The notes below the pieces were generated by a model. That model saw nothing but the letters and a program-made list of their open reading frames with translations, did not search any database and was not told where the DNA came from. DNA of 64,000 nt, taken from NCBI RefSeq assembly GCF_026967805.1, contig NZ_JAPVBG010000003.1, forward strand, positions 992,001 through 1,056,000, in the 5' to 3' direction. The DNA comes from Blastococcus sp. VKM Ac-2987. GTDB taxonomy: Bacteria; Actinomycetota; Actinomycetes; Mycobacteriales; Geodermatophilaceae. Made by a program: the position numbers and the translations under genes. This document shows positions 51,208-59,613 of the stretch, in pieces. Position 1 is the first letter of the stretch; the number at the start of each line of letters is the position of its first letter.

Positions 51208-52436
51208 CGGGTCACCGCCGTCGCGGCGGGCGCGGTCACGGGGGCGTCCCAGTCGATGTGGTGGTCCCACATCCAGCGCAGCGGGTCGCGGCCGTCGCGG
51301 AACAGCCGGCGCATCACGATCGGCAGGACGAGGTCGCGGATCGCCCGCCCGACGGGGCCGACGGTCTTGCCACTGCCGTTGCGGCGTCCCTGCGCCCTGA
51401 CCTTCTCGACCCGGTCCCGGCGCAGCTGCTCGTAGCGGGTCAACGCGGCCGGCGCGTCGGCGAGATCGCGCAGGCATCGGGCGAGGACGACGGCGTCCTC
51501 GATCGCCAGCGCGGCACCCTGCCCGGCCGAGGGCGACACGGCGTGCGCGGCGTCGCCGATGATCACCGTGCGCCCGTCGTGCCAGGTGGGCACCGAGGGC
51601 AGGTCGTAGGTGGTCCAGCCGGCGAACACGTTCTCGGTCGCCCGGATCAAGTCGACGGCCGGGATGCGGTCGTCGGCGAACAGGTCCAGCAGCCGGGCCC
51701 GCCACAGCTCGGCGGGGACGGCGGCCAGCTTCTCCGGGTCGGGCTCCCGGGGCGCCGGGAGGTTGGCGAACCACCAGACCTCCCCGTCGGAAGCCATGAT
51801 CCAGCCGAAGAACGCGCGGCGGCCGAAGCAGAAGTGATTCATCCCCGGTGGGCCGGGGACGTCGACGCCGCGGGCGTAGCCGCCGGTGTTGAGGAATCCG
51901 ACGTAGCTGGCGTCGGGGGCCGCCGGGTCGAGGAGCCGCCGGACCGTGGAGCGGATGCCGTCCGCGCCGACCAGGACGTCGGCCTCAGCGGTGCTGCCGT
52001 CGGCAAACCGTGCCTGCACGCCACGGCCGGTGTGGCGAACGTCGGTCAGCCGCTTGCCGTAGTGGGTGACGATGCCGCGCCGCTCGGCGTCCTCGCGCAG
52101 GGCGGCGTAGAGGTCCGCCCGCCGGATGGTGAGGGGGTGCGTGCCATCCGGCAGGGTTCCGCCGTTGGGTACGTCGGCGAGGATCTTGCCGTGCCCGTTC
52201 GTCATCACCATCCGGGGCGTGGCGATGCCCCGCGCGAGGACGGGGGCGTCCATGTCCACGGTGCGCAGTGCGTCGACGCCGTTGAGGCCCAGGCCGAGGA
52301 AGGCGCCGACGCCGTCGGCGTCCCGGGCGTAGGCCTCCCACACGGTCGGTCGGATTCCGGCGCGTTGCAGGGCGACCGCGGCGACCTGGCCGGCGATGCC
52401 GCCGCCGACCACGATTGCTGTTCGTACTCGCGTCAT
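51204..52436 (-). CDS. FAD-dependent aromatic-type monooxygenase
   Basis: A 410-residue class A flavoprotein monooxygenase. The dinucleotide motif is TAIVVGGGIAGQVAAVALQR. The DG motif is ADVLVGADGIRSTVRRLLDP. The second FAD motif is VIIGDAAHAVSPSAGQGAAL AIEDA. ATG 52436 has only a weak box (CGGGACA). The stop overlaps the multicopper oxidase start. The pair could process phenolic compounds or antibiotics (for example hydroxylation followed by oxidation), which is inference from neighbourhood. A two-component regulator lies just upstream on the same strand. Confidence 0.92.
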   Translation of the reverse strand: MTRVRTAIVVGGGIAGQVAAVALQRAGIRPTVWEAYARDADGVGAFLGLGLNGVDALRTVDMDAPVLARGIATPRMVMTNGHGKILADVPNGGTLPDGTHPLTIRRADLYAALREDAERRGIVTHYGKRLTDVRHTGRGVQARFADGSTAEADVLVGADGIRSTVRRLLDPAAPDASYVGFLNTGGYARGVDVPGPPGMNHFCFGRRAFFGWIMASDGEVWWFANLPAPREPDPEKLAAVPAELWRARLLDLFADDRIPAVDLIRATENVFAGWTTYDLPSVPTWHDGRTVIIGDAAHAVSPSAGQGAALAIEDAVVLARCLRDLADAPAALTRYEQLRRDRVEKVRAQGRRNGSGKTVGPVGRAIRDLVLPIVMRRLFRDGRDPLRWMWDHHIDWDAPVTAPAATAVTR

Positions 52437-52631
52437 GGGATGTCCCGTGCGTCTCGGGGATGTGCGGTCTGCCGGTGGCCGCTGCCCGAGGGCTGGGGGT
52501 GGGCCGCGCGACGAGTTCGACGCTAGGAAGCCGCGGCCGCTGGGCCATCGGCGCGATGGCGCGAGCTGCCTACTGTTTCGGCGGTAGACGGAGGCGGTCG
52601 GGCTGCCGCGATCGGAGGACCGGCGCGCGGG

Positions 52632-53318
52632 TCAGTGCGGCGGGACGAGCCCCGTCTCGTGGGCGATCACGACCAGCTGCGCGCGGTCCCGGGCGTGCAG
52701 CTTGGTCATGGCTCGGTTGAGGTGGGTCTTGGCGGTGGCTGGGCTCATGAACAGCGCCCGGCCGATCTCGGTGGTGCTCAGCCCGCGACCGACCAGGGCG
52801 ACGACCTCCCGCTCCCGCGGGGTGAGTCCGTCGAGCCGTTCGGGGTCCTTGGGTCGCGGGTCGGGACGAGCCCGCAGGGTGTCCAGGAGTCGGCGGGTGA
52901 CGCTGGGGGACAGCAGCGCGTCGCCGGCGGCGACGAGGTGGACCGCTCGGCGGAGGTCCTCGGGTTCGACGTCCTTGAGCAGGAACCCGCTGGCGCCTGC
53001 CTGCAGCGCGTCGGCGATGTAGTCGTCCTGCTCGTAGGTGGTGAGGACGACGACGCGCGGGGTGTCAGGCCGGCCCACGGTGAGGATGCGGCGGGTGGCC
53101 TCGATGCCGTCCAGAACGGGCATGCGGATGTCCATGAGCACGACGTCGGGCCGGTGCCGCTCGGCCAGCTCGACTGCCGCAGCTCCGTCGGTCGCCTCGG
53201 CGACCACCTCGATGCGTTCGTCCCGCTCCAGCACGAGGCGGAACCCGGCACGGACCAACGCCTGGTCGTCGACGAGCAGCACCCGGACGACCCGGTCGCC
53301 GGATCCTCCGCCGGTCAC
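52632..53318 (-). CDS. NarL-type response regulator
   Basis: A 228-residue regulator. Receiver: VRVLLVDDQALVRAGFRLVL, Asp in RPDVVLMDIRMPVLDG, Thr in VLTTYEQDDYI and Lys in GFLLKDVEPED. Helix-turn-helix: LTPREREVVALVGRGLSTTE then SPATAKTHLNRAMTKLHARD. GTG 53318 overlaps the kinase stop (GTGA). The spacing of 195 bases to the monooxygenase start allows an independent promoter for the oxidase pair, which may be its target. Confidence 0.94.
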   Translation of the reverse strand: MTGGGSGDRVVRVLLVDDQALVRAGFRLVLERDERIEVVAEATDGAAAVELAERHRPDVVLMDIRMPVLDGIEATRRILTVGRPDTPRVVVLTTYEQDDYIADALQAGASGFLLKDVEPEDLRRAVHLVAAGDALLSPSVTRRLLDTLRARPDPRPKDPERLDGLTPREREVVALVGRGLSTTEIGRALFMSPATAKTHLNRAMTKLHARDRAQLVVIAHETGLVPPH

Positions 53319-54514
53319 CTCTCCGCCTCCGGGACGGGCAGCGTCGCCCGGACTCGGAAGCCTCCGCCGGGGCGGTTCCCCGCGGACAGGGCGCCGCCGA
53401 GCGCCCGGGCCCGTTCGCCGAGTCCCAGCAGTCCGGAGCCCTGATGCAGTGCCTCCGGGCGGCCAGCGCCGTCGTCCTCAACGGTCACCTCGACCGCGGT
53501 GGGTGCCACGTCGACGCACACGGCCGCCCGGGATGCCCGGGCGTGGCGGATCACGTTGGTCAGAGCTTCCTGCACGATGCGGTACACGGTCAGTTCCACG
53601 GCGGCCGGCAGCTTGCGGCGCTCACCGCGGAACTCCAGCTCGACCGGCAGGCCGGCCTGCCGGACACCGCGCACCAGGGCATCCAGCTGGGCCAGCCCCG
53701 GCACCGACTGCCGGGTCGGCTCCTCGTCACCCGAGCGGAGCACCGCGATCGTCGCGCGCAGTTCGGTCATCGCGTCCCGGCCCGAGGCGCGCAGCGTCGC
53801 CAGTGAACGGCGTGCCTGCTCGGGTCGGTCTGACAGCAGGTCGGCGGCGGCGCCGGCGTGCACCGTCATCGTGGTGATCGTGTGCGCCAGGACGTCGTGC
53901 AGCTCCCGTGCGATCCGCATCCGTTCACTGCTGACCCGGGTCTGGGCCTCGAGCTCCTTCTCCACCGCCGCCGCACGCAGCCGCTCCCGGACCTCCGCGC
54001 GCAGCCGCCGCCGGGTCGACACGCTGTCGCCCAGCAGGAAGGCGAGCACCAGCAACGCCATCGTGAGGGTGATCTCGAAGAACGACTCCCGCTCCACCAC
54101 CGCCCGGTAGACCGCGCCGCCGCCGCCGAACAGGACGACGACCAGCACCGTCTCCCACCGCTGCCCCGCGGCCGCCACGCTGTAGAAGGCCACCATCAGC
54201 ACCGGCAGCTCCGGCCCACCCGGATAGTCCAGAGCCAGGTAGACCAGCGCCGATCCGACCGTGCCGAACAACGCGGTCCGCGGTCGGCGCCGGCGCAGCA
54301 GCAGGGCGGCAGCGGCGGCGCAGAGGATGCCGACCGCGACGGCGTCCGGAGGTCGGCTTCCCGTCTCGTCGGCCGAGAACAGCGCCGCGGTGGCCGCGAG
54401 CGCAGCCGCCGCGGCCACGCCGGCATCGACAGCCACGGCGGGCGGTCGCCAGTCCCTGCCACGCCGAGGGCGATCCTCGCCGTGCGATGCAGTGGAAGAC
54501 GGTCGACCTGTCAC
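53315..54514 (-). CDS. NarL-type sensor histidine kinase
   Basis: A 399-residue kinase. Residues 25-175 contain about five or six membrane helices. The HisKA_3 domain has its histidine in IARELHDVLAHTITTMTVHA. The HATPase domain has EALTNVIRHARASRA, VEDDGAGR and GSGLLGLGERARALGG. GTG 54514 is the assumed start. The 5' region faces the ABC-F leader, with about 145 bases between the kinase start and the leader peptide. It pairs with the 52632 regulator. Confidence 0.92.
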   Translation of the reverse strand: MTGRPSSTASHGEDRPRRGRDWRPPAVAVDAGVAAAAALAATAALFSADETGSRPPDAVAVGILCAAAAALLLRRRRPRTALFGTVGSALVYLALDYPGGPELPVLMVAFYSVAAAGQRWETVLVVVLFGGGGAVYRAVVERESFFEITLTMALLVLAFLLGDSVSTRRRLRAEVRERLRAAAVEKELEAQTRVSSERMRIARELHDVLAHTITTMTVHAGAAADLLSDRPEQARRSLATLRASGRDAMTELRATIAVLRSGDEEPTRQSVPGLAQLDALVRGVRQAGLPVELEFRGERRKLPAAVELTVYRIVQEALTNVIRHARASRAAVCVDVAPTAVEVTVEDDGAGRPEALHQGSGLLGLGERARALGGALSAGNRPGGGFRVRATLPVPEAER

Positions 54515-54615
54515 ATCCAGCTCTCTGCCGGGCGCCGGTTCCAGGCCGGCGGTGGCCGGTGGGCCGCGCGCGCTCGTGGCTCACTGTAGGGGGAGCTCGG
54601 ACTGTGGGCGCCCGG

Positions 54616-54651
54616 AAAATCCGTGCCCCCGACTGGCGGCGTTGCTAGCGT
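54616..54651 (+). promoter_or_regulatory. WhiB7-type promoter for the ABC-F gene
   Basis: AAAAT at 54616-54620 lies directly before a -35-like GTGCCC at 54623-54628. A -10-like TAGCGT at 54646-54651 follows at 17-base spacing. An A/T-rich element just upstream of the -35 box in a GC-rich genome is the known WhiB7 recognition pattern in mycobacteria and streptomycetes. The start of transcription would fall at about 54659, at the leader peptide's GTG. WhiB7 itself is not in the window. Confidence 0.65.
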
Positions 54652-54658
54652 GGGTGTC

Positions 54659-54682
54659 GTGACGTACTTGTACTTCCTCTGA
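54659..54682 (+). CDS. Seven-codon leader peptide of the ABC-F gene
   Basis: GTG ACG TAC TTG TAC TTC CTC TGA encodes MTYLYFL. It starts eight bases after the -10-like hexamer, so it is probably leaderless. Short leader ORFs of this size upstream of ABC-F resistance genes sense stalled ribosomes when antibiotics block translation and thereby switch the downstream gene on. The Tyr/Leu/Phe-rich content and position fit this. It is too short for standard gene calling. Confidence 0.7.
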   Translation: MTYLYFL

Positions 54683-54819
54683 GCAGCCCTCCGGGCGGCC
54701 CGCCGCGCTCTCTGCGCCCCGGGTCGTTCTGACCGGTGCCGGCCATCCACGGCCGGCTCAGCGCGAAGAGCACGCCCCCGCCTGATTCGAGGGGAACGTG
54801 CCTCCGTCCGGAGGAACGA
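54683..54819 (+). promoter_or_regulatory. Attenuator-like leader with hairpins, one masking the ribosome binding site
   Basis: The 137 bases between the leader peptide and the ABC-F start hold GCCGGCC-ATCCAC-GGCCGGC at 54738-54757, a possible terminator or pausing hairpin. CCTCC-GTCC-GGAGG follows, roughly 54801-54814, in which the second arm is the Shine-Dalgarno sequence of the ABC-F gene. Pairing would hide the ribosome binding site until a stalled ribosome or other event changes folding. The exact switch is inference. Confidence 0.5.
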
Positions 54820-56472
54820 GTGACGATCACCATTCCGCTGCCCGCGCGTGCGCGGGCCCAGCTCTCTGCCGAGAACCTGCACATCCAGCGCGGGGGCCGC
54901 GCCGTCCTCGACGGTGTGTCCCTGACCGTGTCGCCCACATCCCGGTGGGGCGTCGTCGGCGAGAACGGCCGGGGCAAGTCGACCCTGCTGCACATCCTCG
55001 CGGGCACGCTGACGCCCGACAGCGGTCACGTGCGCCGCCTCGGCACCTTCGGGGTCGCCGAACAGGAGATGCCGGTTGACGACGGCGCCACCGTCGCCGA
55101 CGCGATCGACCGAGAACTCGCCCCGGCACGGGCGGCGGTGCGAGCGCTCGAGACCAGCAGCGCGGCACTGGCCAACGGGGAGCCCGGCGCCGACGAGGAC
55201 TACGCCGCCGCTCTCTCGGCCGCGGAGGCGCTGGACGCCTGGGACGCCGACCGCCGCGTCGACGTGGCACTGGAGCACCTCGGAGCGGTGACAGACCGCT
55301 CACGGCTGCTGCAGGAGTTGTCCGTGGGACAGCGCTACCGGGTTCGGCTGGCCTGCCTGCTGGGCGCCGCGCACGACTTCCTGCTCCTGGACGAGCCGAC
55401 CAACCACCTCGACGCCGACGGGTTGGAGTTCCTCACGACCCGGCTCCAGGAGCACTCAGGGGGCGTGGTGCTCGTCAGCCACGACCGGGCGCTGTTGAGC
55501 GACGTCGCCACCTCGATCCTCGACCTCGACCCCAGCCGGGACGGCCGCCCCCGCCTATACGGCGACAGGTATGCCGGCTACCAGGCCGGGCGGCGGGCGG
55601 AGCTTGCCCGCTGGCAGGCCGAGTACGAGGAGCACCAGGCCGAAGGTGCCCGGCTGCAGGAGAACCTGTCCCGTGCGCAGAACCGCCTGGTGACCGGGTG
55701 GCGGCCGGACAAGGGCACCGGCAAGCACCAACGCGCTACCCGGGCGCCGTCCCTGGTCCGCGCGGTGCACCGACGCCAGGAGGAGCTCCGGAGCCAAGCG
55801 GTGGGAGCGCCGCGCCCCCCACTGCGCTTCCAGATGCCCCCCCTGCCGGTCCGGCCGGGCACGCCGCTGGTCCTGGCGCGCGACGTGCGGGTCACTGAGC
55901 GGATGCGGCGGGCGGTGTCCCTGGCCCTGCACTCCGGATCACGGCTGCTCATCACCGGCCCCAACGGCGCCGGCAAGTCGACCCTGCTCGCCGTGCTCTC
56001 CGGGGAGCTTGCGCCCAGCGGTGGCCAGGTCAGCCGGTCCCGCAGCGCCCGCGTGCACCTGCTGCGGCAGGAGTCGCCGCGGGCCGACGCGGGCTCGGCG
56101 GCCGAGGTCTTCGCCGCGCACGTGCGGGGACTGCAGCGGAACGGCGTCCTGGCAGAGTCCGAAACCGTGGCCCTCTCCGGACTGGGACTGTTCCGGCCTT
56201 CGGACCTGCGGCGCCCGGTGCGCGAGCTGTCGACGGGCCAGCAACGGCGACTGGATCTCGCGATGGCCCTTGCCGCACGACCCCACGTTCTGCTCCTCGA
56301 CGAACCGACCAACCACGTGTCGATCGCACTGGTCGACGAGCTCACCAACGCCCTGCACACCACCGACTCGGCGGTGGTCGTCGCCACCCACGACCGGCAG
56401 ATGCAGGCCGACCTGTCTTCCTGGCCGCGGTTGGACCTCGGCGGCCGTCCGCTGGGGCCCGCACGGTGCTGA
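54820..56472 (+). CDS. ABC-F ATPase, likely antibiotic-resistance ribosome protection type
   Basis: A 550-residue protein with two ABC domains and no membrane helices. Domain 1 has Walker A GENGRGKS (47-54), signature ELSVGQRYRVRLACLLG and Walker B FLLLDEPTNHLDADGLEFLT. A charged linker lies near residues 260-340. Domain 2 has Walker A ITGPNGAGKSTLLAVLSG, signature ELSTGQQRRLDLAMALAARP and LLLDEPTNHVSIALVDELTN. ABC-F proteins bind the ribosomal E site and displace drugs such as macrolides, lincosamides or pleuromutilins. GTG 54820 follows GGAGGA. The upstream leader and WhiB7-like promoter support a drug-inducible resistance role. A C-terminal fragment of a paralogue lies at 36319. Confidence 0.92.
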   Translation: MTITIPLPARARAQLSAENLHIQRGGRAVLDGVSLTVSPTSRWGVVGENGRGKSTLLHILAGTLTPDSGHVRRLGTFGVAEQEMPVDDGATVADAIDRELAPARAAVRALETSSAALANGEPGADEDYAAALSAAEALDAWDADRRVDVALEHLGAVTDRSRLLQELSVGQRYRVRLACLLGAAHDFLLLDEPTNHLDADGLEFLTTRLQEHSGGVVLVSHDRALLSDVATSILDLDPSRDGRPRLYGDRYAGYQAGRRAELARWQAEYEEHQAEGARLQENLSRAQNRLVTGWRPDKGTGKHQRATRAPSLVRAVHRRQEELRSQAVGAPRPPLRFQMPPLPVRPGTPLVLARDVRVTERMRRAVSLALHSGSRLLITGPNGAGKSTLLAVLSGELAPSGGQVSRSRSARVHLLRQESPRADAGSAAEVFAAHVRGLQRNGVLAESETVALSGLGLFRPSDLRRPVRELSTGQQRRLDLAMALAARPHVLLLDEPTNHVSIALVDELTNALHTTDSAVVVATHDRQMQADLSSWPRLDLGGRPLGPARC

Positions 56473-56567
56473 GAGTGTGGACCGGCACTTCGCATGATCC
56501 GGCCCGGCTCCAGCCGGGAGCGGAGCTCATCGGAGCCGCGCGTGAGGGAAGGCCAGCGCGGTCCCCA

Positions 56568-57167
56568 CTACGGAGGCGTTGACCGGTGTCGTAGCAGGGC
56601 GGCGGCCGCGACGATCAATCCGACCATCGCCACGGGTCCGCCGAGGGTGGGGTGACCGAACGCGAACAGCGGGGCCGCCACGGCCAGGCCACCGACCACG
56701 ACGAGACTGCTTCCGGCCCGCATATGCGCGACGGCTGCCGCACCAGCGGTGAGCAGCCAGGACAACGGCCCCAGCGTGGAGAAGACCCACACAGGCGCCG
56801 GGATGGCCCACCAGGTCTCGGCGAGCTGGCTCGCCGCCCCGTCGAGCGCGCGAGCTTCACGGACGAGTACGCCGCTCGCGATGCCCACGAGTGCGTCGAA
56901 GGCGGTGTAGAAGGCGACGAAGAAGACCGCGCTGACGCGGGAGAGCGTGGCGACACGTCCGGGCACGCCCTGGAGGACGAGCCACACCCACAAACCCAGC
57001 AGGGGCAGGGCGAGGAGCAGACCCACGTGCACGACCAGCCAGCGGGTCTCCACGTCCGCGAGATCGCTCATCACCTGACCTCGAGAAGGGTCCGGAGGGT
57101 GGGCGAGGAGGAGGAGGCCGAGGACTCCGGGAACGGCCAGGAGGAAGGTGCCGCGCGCTGTCGTCAT
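56568..57167 (-). CDS. Integral membrane protein of unknown function
   Basis: A 199-residue protein with about six hydrophobic segments (TTARGTFLLAVPGVLGLLLL, then VHVGLLLALPLLGLWVWLVL, then VFFVAFYTAFDALVGIASGV). A loop after TM1 reads SDLADVETRWLVVHVG. ATG 57167 is preferred over an upstream in-frame Met because GGAG precedes it. I do not recognise the family. It converges on the ABC-F gene and follows the partner-switching operon on the same strand after a 121-base gap. Confidence 0.75.
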   Translation of the reverse strand: MTTARGTFLLAVPGVLGLLLLAHPPDPSRGQVMSDLADVETRWLVVHVGLLLALPLLGLWVWLVLQGVPGRVATLSRVSAVFFVAFYTAFDALVGIASGVLVREARALDGAASQLAETWWAIPAPVWVFSTLGPLSWLLTAGAAAVAHMRAGSSLVVVGGLAVAAPLFAFGHPTLGGPVAMVGLIVAAAALLRHRSTPP

Positions 57168-57288
57168 CCGCCGGCTCCGGCCATCGCGCTGTCCACGCTG
57201 AGATAGTCGTGGCACTGCATCGGCGGTCGGCTGAGTGCCTGAATTCCGCTTGGTATGCGCGGCCGGTGACCGTGCTTGTGTTTGCTGC

Positions 57289-57717
57289 TCAGGCGGTGCG
57301 TTCGGCCTCGGGGGTGCGGTCGGCGGGCGCGGGGGCGCGGGGGTCGTAGTTCAGCTCGAACCACACCGTCTTGGTATCGGTGGCGCGGCGGCGGTGGGCG
57401 CCCCAGCGGTCGGAGAGCACGCCGATCAGGCGCAGCCCGCGGCCGTGCTCGTCGGTCACCGCCGGTGAGCGGAGCACCGGCTGGCTGCTGCCGGTGTCGC
57501 TGACGCCGCACCACACCCGGTCAGGGTCGGTCAGCGGCCGCACCGTCACCTCGAAGGTCCGGCCGCCGGCGTGCCGGATGGCGTTGGTGGCCAGCTCGGA
57601 GACCAGCAGGGCGGCGACCTCGCACACGTCGGGGGCCAGCGGGGCAAGCAGTGCGGTGACGTAGCCGCGCGCCTCGGGCACCGAGGCGGCGACGGCGGGG
57701 AAGGTCCGGCTGGGCAT
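57289..57717 (-). CDS. RsbW-like anti-sigma factor serine kinase / ATP-binding protein
   Basis: A 142-residue HATPase_c_2 protein. The N box is VSELATNAIRHAGGRTFEVT. The G1 box is VSDTGSSQPV and the G2 region EHGRGLRLIGVLSDRWG. RsbW-type kinases phosphorylate a STAS antagonist and release or capture a sigma factor. It ends the phosphatase/STAS/kinase operon, one base after the STAS stop, so the three form a partner-switching module. No sigma factor gene is present in the window. Confidence 0.9.
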   Translation of the reverse strand: MPSRTFPAVAASVPEARGYVTALLAPLAPDVCEVAALLVSELATNAIRHAGGRTFEVTVRPLTDPDRVWCGVSDTGSSQPVLRSPAVTDEHGRGLRLIGVLSDRWGAHRRRATDTKTVWFELNYDPRAPAPADRTPEAERTA

Positions 57718-57718
57718 G

Positions 57719-58048
57719 TCAGTCGCCGTCCAGGCCGAGGTGGGGGGCCAGGCCCAACGCCAGCACCACCCGGCGCACCGCCGGGGTGGAATGCACGAGC
57801 TCGACCCGGTCGAAGTGGTTGGCGATGCGGATGAGCACCGCGACACCGGTCGAGTCGAGGAACCGTAGGTCGCCGGCGTCGATGCGCACCGGCTGCGGCG
57901 GCATGCCCAGCAGGCGGTCCAGGGCCGGCAGCACGTCGGGCAGGCCGGCCAGATCCAGTTCTCCGCCGAGCCGGACCAGCAGCGGGCCGCCGTCGCCGGC
58001 GGCCTCGACGTCCAGCCGCGCCCGCGCTCCGGCGGCTACCTCGTCCAT
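57719..58048 (-). CDS. STAS-domain anti-sigma factor antagonist
   Basis: A 109-residue STAS protein. The core is LLVRLGGELDLAGLPDVLPA followed by RIDAGDLRFLDSTGVAVLIR, where the phospho-acceptor Ser is in FLDSTGVAVL. The start ATG 58048 lies 13 bases inside the 3' end of the phosphatase gene. It is expected to be dephosphorylated by the 58036 phosphatase and phosphorylated by the 57289 kinase, and to relieve inhibition of a sigma factor. Confidence 0.9.
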   Translation of the reverse strand: MDEVAAGARARLDVEAAGDGGPLLVRLGGELDLAGLPDVLPALDRLLGMPPQPVRIDAGDLRFLDSTGVAVLIRIANHFDRVELVHSTPAVRRVVLALGLAPHLGLDGD

Positions 58049-59613
58049 CGCAGCCCCATCAGGACAGTGTCGTCCTTTCCGCCGTCCACTGTCATGTGCT
58101 CCATCAGGTGATCGACGAGTGCCCCCAGGGGCTGGTCGGCAGCGTCGGCCGCGGCCTCGCGCAGCCGGTCCAGCCCGACGTCGAGCACCTCGTCGCGGCG
58201 TTCCACCAGGCCGTCGGTGTACGCCAGCAGCGTGGCAGCCTCGGGCAGGTGCACCACCGTGGCGGCCACGGTGCGGGGAACTCCGACGCCGATCGGGGGC
58301 GTGATCGGGCAGTCGATCGGCTCGGCGCGGCCGGCGGTCACCAGCAGCGGCGGGAAGTGCCCGGCGCACAGCACCCGCAGGCGGTGGGCTGTCGTGTCCA
58401 GCTCGGCGAGGAGCACGGTGGCGAACTGGTGGTCGGTGTCGACGTGGAGGAGCCGGTCCAGCTGTGCCATGACCGTTTCGATGTCGTGGCCTTCGGCGAC
58501 GTAGGCGCGCACCGCGAAGCGCAGCGCGGCCATCGTCGTGGCCGCGGGCAGTCCCCGGCCGGAGATGTCACCGACGACGAACACGTAGCATCCCGGTCCG
58601 CGCGGAATCACGTCGTACCAGTCACCGCCCACGTCGAGGTCGTCGACACCGGCGACGTAGCGGGCGGCGACCTCGAGTTCGTCCAGTGGCGGCAGGTCCG
58701 GCAGCAGGGAGTGCTGCAGGGTGCCGGCGATGCCGCGCTGCTGGCGGTAGAGCCGCCCGTTCTCGGCGGCCAGCTCTTCGGCGACCCCGCGTCGCCGGGA
58801 CAAGGTCTCCACGCCCGCCGCGCTGGCTACCGCCAGGGTGGCGCCCAAGCCGCCGACGATCCACGGCAGCGCGGTCGCCAGCCCACCGGTCAGGGGCGAC
58901 TGGGCGGATCCGACGATGGTGAGAACGGTGTCACCGAACGGGGTGGTCGCCGTCTCGGTGTCGCCGCGGATCGGCGTCGGCGCCGTGGACAGGATCAGCT
59001 GTGCCGGGTCGATGGAGTCGCCGAGGTAGACGGCGAAGTCGAGGCCGCCGAACGCGGCGTCCTCCGGCTCCTCCGCTTCTGGCTGCGGTTCTGGGTTCAC
59101 CAGCGTTTCGGCGTAGACGATCAGCCCGGTGGTGTCCCGGGCGGGCGTCAGCGCGTAGGCCAGCCGGGGCTGCTCGCCGGGCAGGAGTCCGGCCACTGCC
59201 AGCTGTCCGTCCGTGTCGAGGCCGGTGAAGAACGGGTCGTCCAGCCCGCCGGCGGGCAGCCGGGGGTCCTCGCCTTCGGTGGCCAGCAGCTCCACCTCGC
59301 CGTCGGTGCTGCGCAGCAGGGACAGCGCGGCGAAGGACTCGTTGCTGGTGATCCGGGCGGCGGCGAAGCGCCGGAAAGGGCCGGGGGCGGCGTCGGTGGC
59401 GATCGCGACCTGCCCGGCGTCGGCCAGCTGCACCTGCAGACTGCCCACCCCGCTACTCAAGACCGTTGCGGCCTGCTCCACCTGTCGGTCGAGCAGGTCT
59501 CGGTTGGCGTCGTTGGTCACCCGCGCCGCCAGCCAGGCCAGCACGCCGGCGATCAGGAGCACCGCAACGGCGACGATCGTGCTGGTGCGGTGCAGCGCGG
59601 GGTGGCGGGTCAT
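58036..59613 (-). CDS. PP2C/SpoIIE-family phosphatase with extracytoplasmic sensor domain
   Basis: A 525-residue membrane phosphatase. TM1 is near residues 12-32 and TM2 near residues 245-270, enclosing a CHASE-like sensor of about 210 residues. The phosphatase domain (about 290-520) begins GIAGTLQHSLLPDLPPLDEL. Metal-binding motifs are VGGDWYDVIPRGPGCYVFVV GDISGRGLPAA and the later DGGKDDTVLMGL. It dephosphorylates the STAS protein encoded next in response to an external signal (RsbP/RsbU-like). ATG 59613 is the only suitable start. Confidence 0.93.
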   Translation of the reverse strand: MTRHPALHRTSTIVAVAVLLIAGVLAWLAARVTNDANRDLLDRQVEQAATVLSSGVGSLQVQLADAGQVAIATDAAPGPFRRFAAARITSNESFAALSLLRSTDGEVELLATEGEDPRLPAGGLDDPFFTGLDTDGQLAVAGLLPGEQPRLAYALTPARDTTGLIVYAETLVNPEPQPEAEEPEDAAFGGLDFAVYLGDSIDPAQLILSTAPTPIRGDTETATTPFGDTVLTIVGSAQSPLTGGLATALPWIVGGLGATLAVASAAGVETLSRRRGVAEELAAENGRLYRQQRGIAGTLQHSLLPDLPPLDELEVAARYVAGVDDLDVGGDWYDVIPRGPGCYVFVVGDISGRGLPAATTMAALRFAVRAYVAEGHDIETVMAQLDRLLHVDTDHQFATVLLAELDTTAHRLRVLCAGHFPPLLVTAGRAEPIDCPITPPIGVGVPRTVAATVVHLPEAATLLAYTDGLVERRDEVLDVGLDRLREAAADAADQPLGALVDHLMEHMTVDGGKDDTVLMGLRWTR

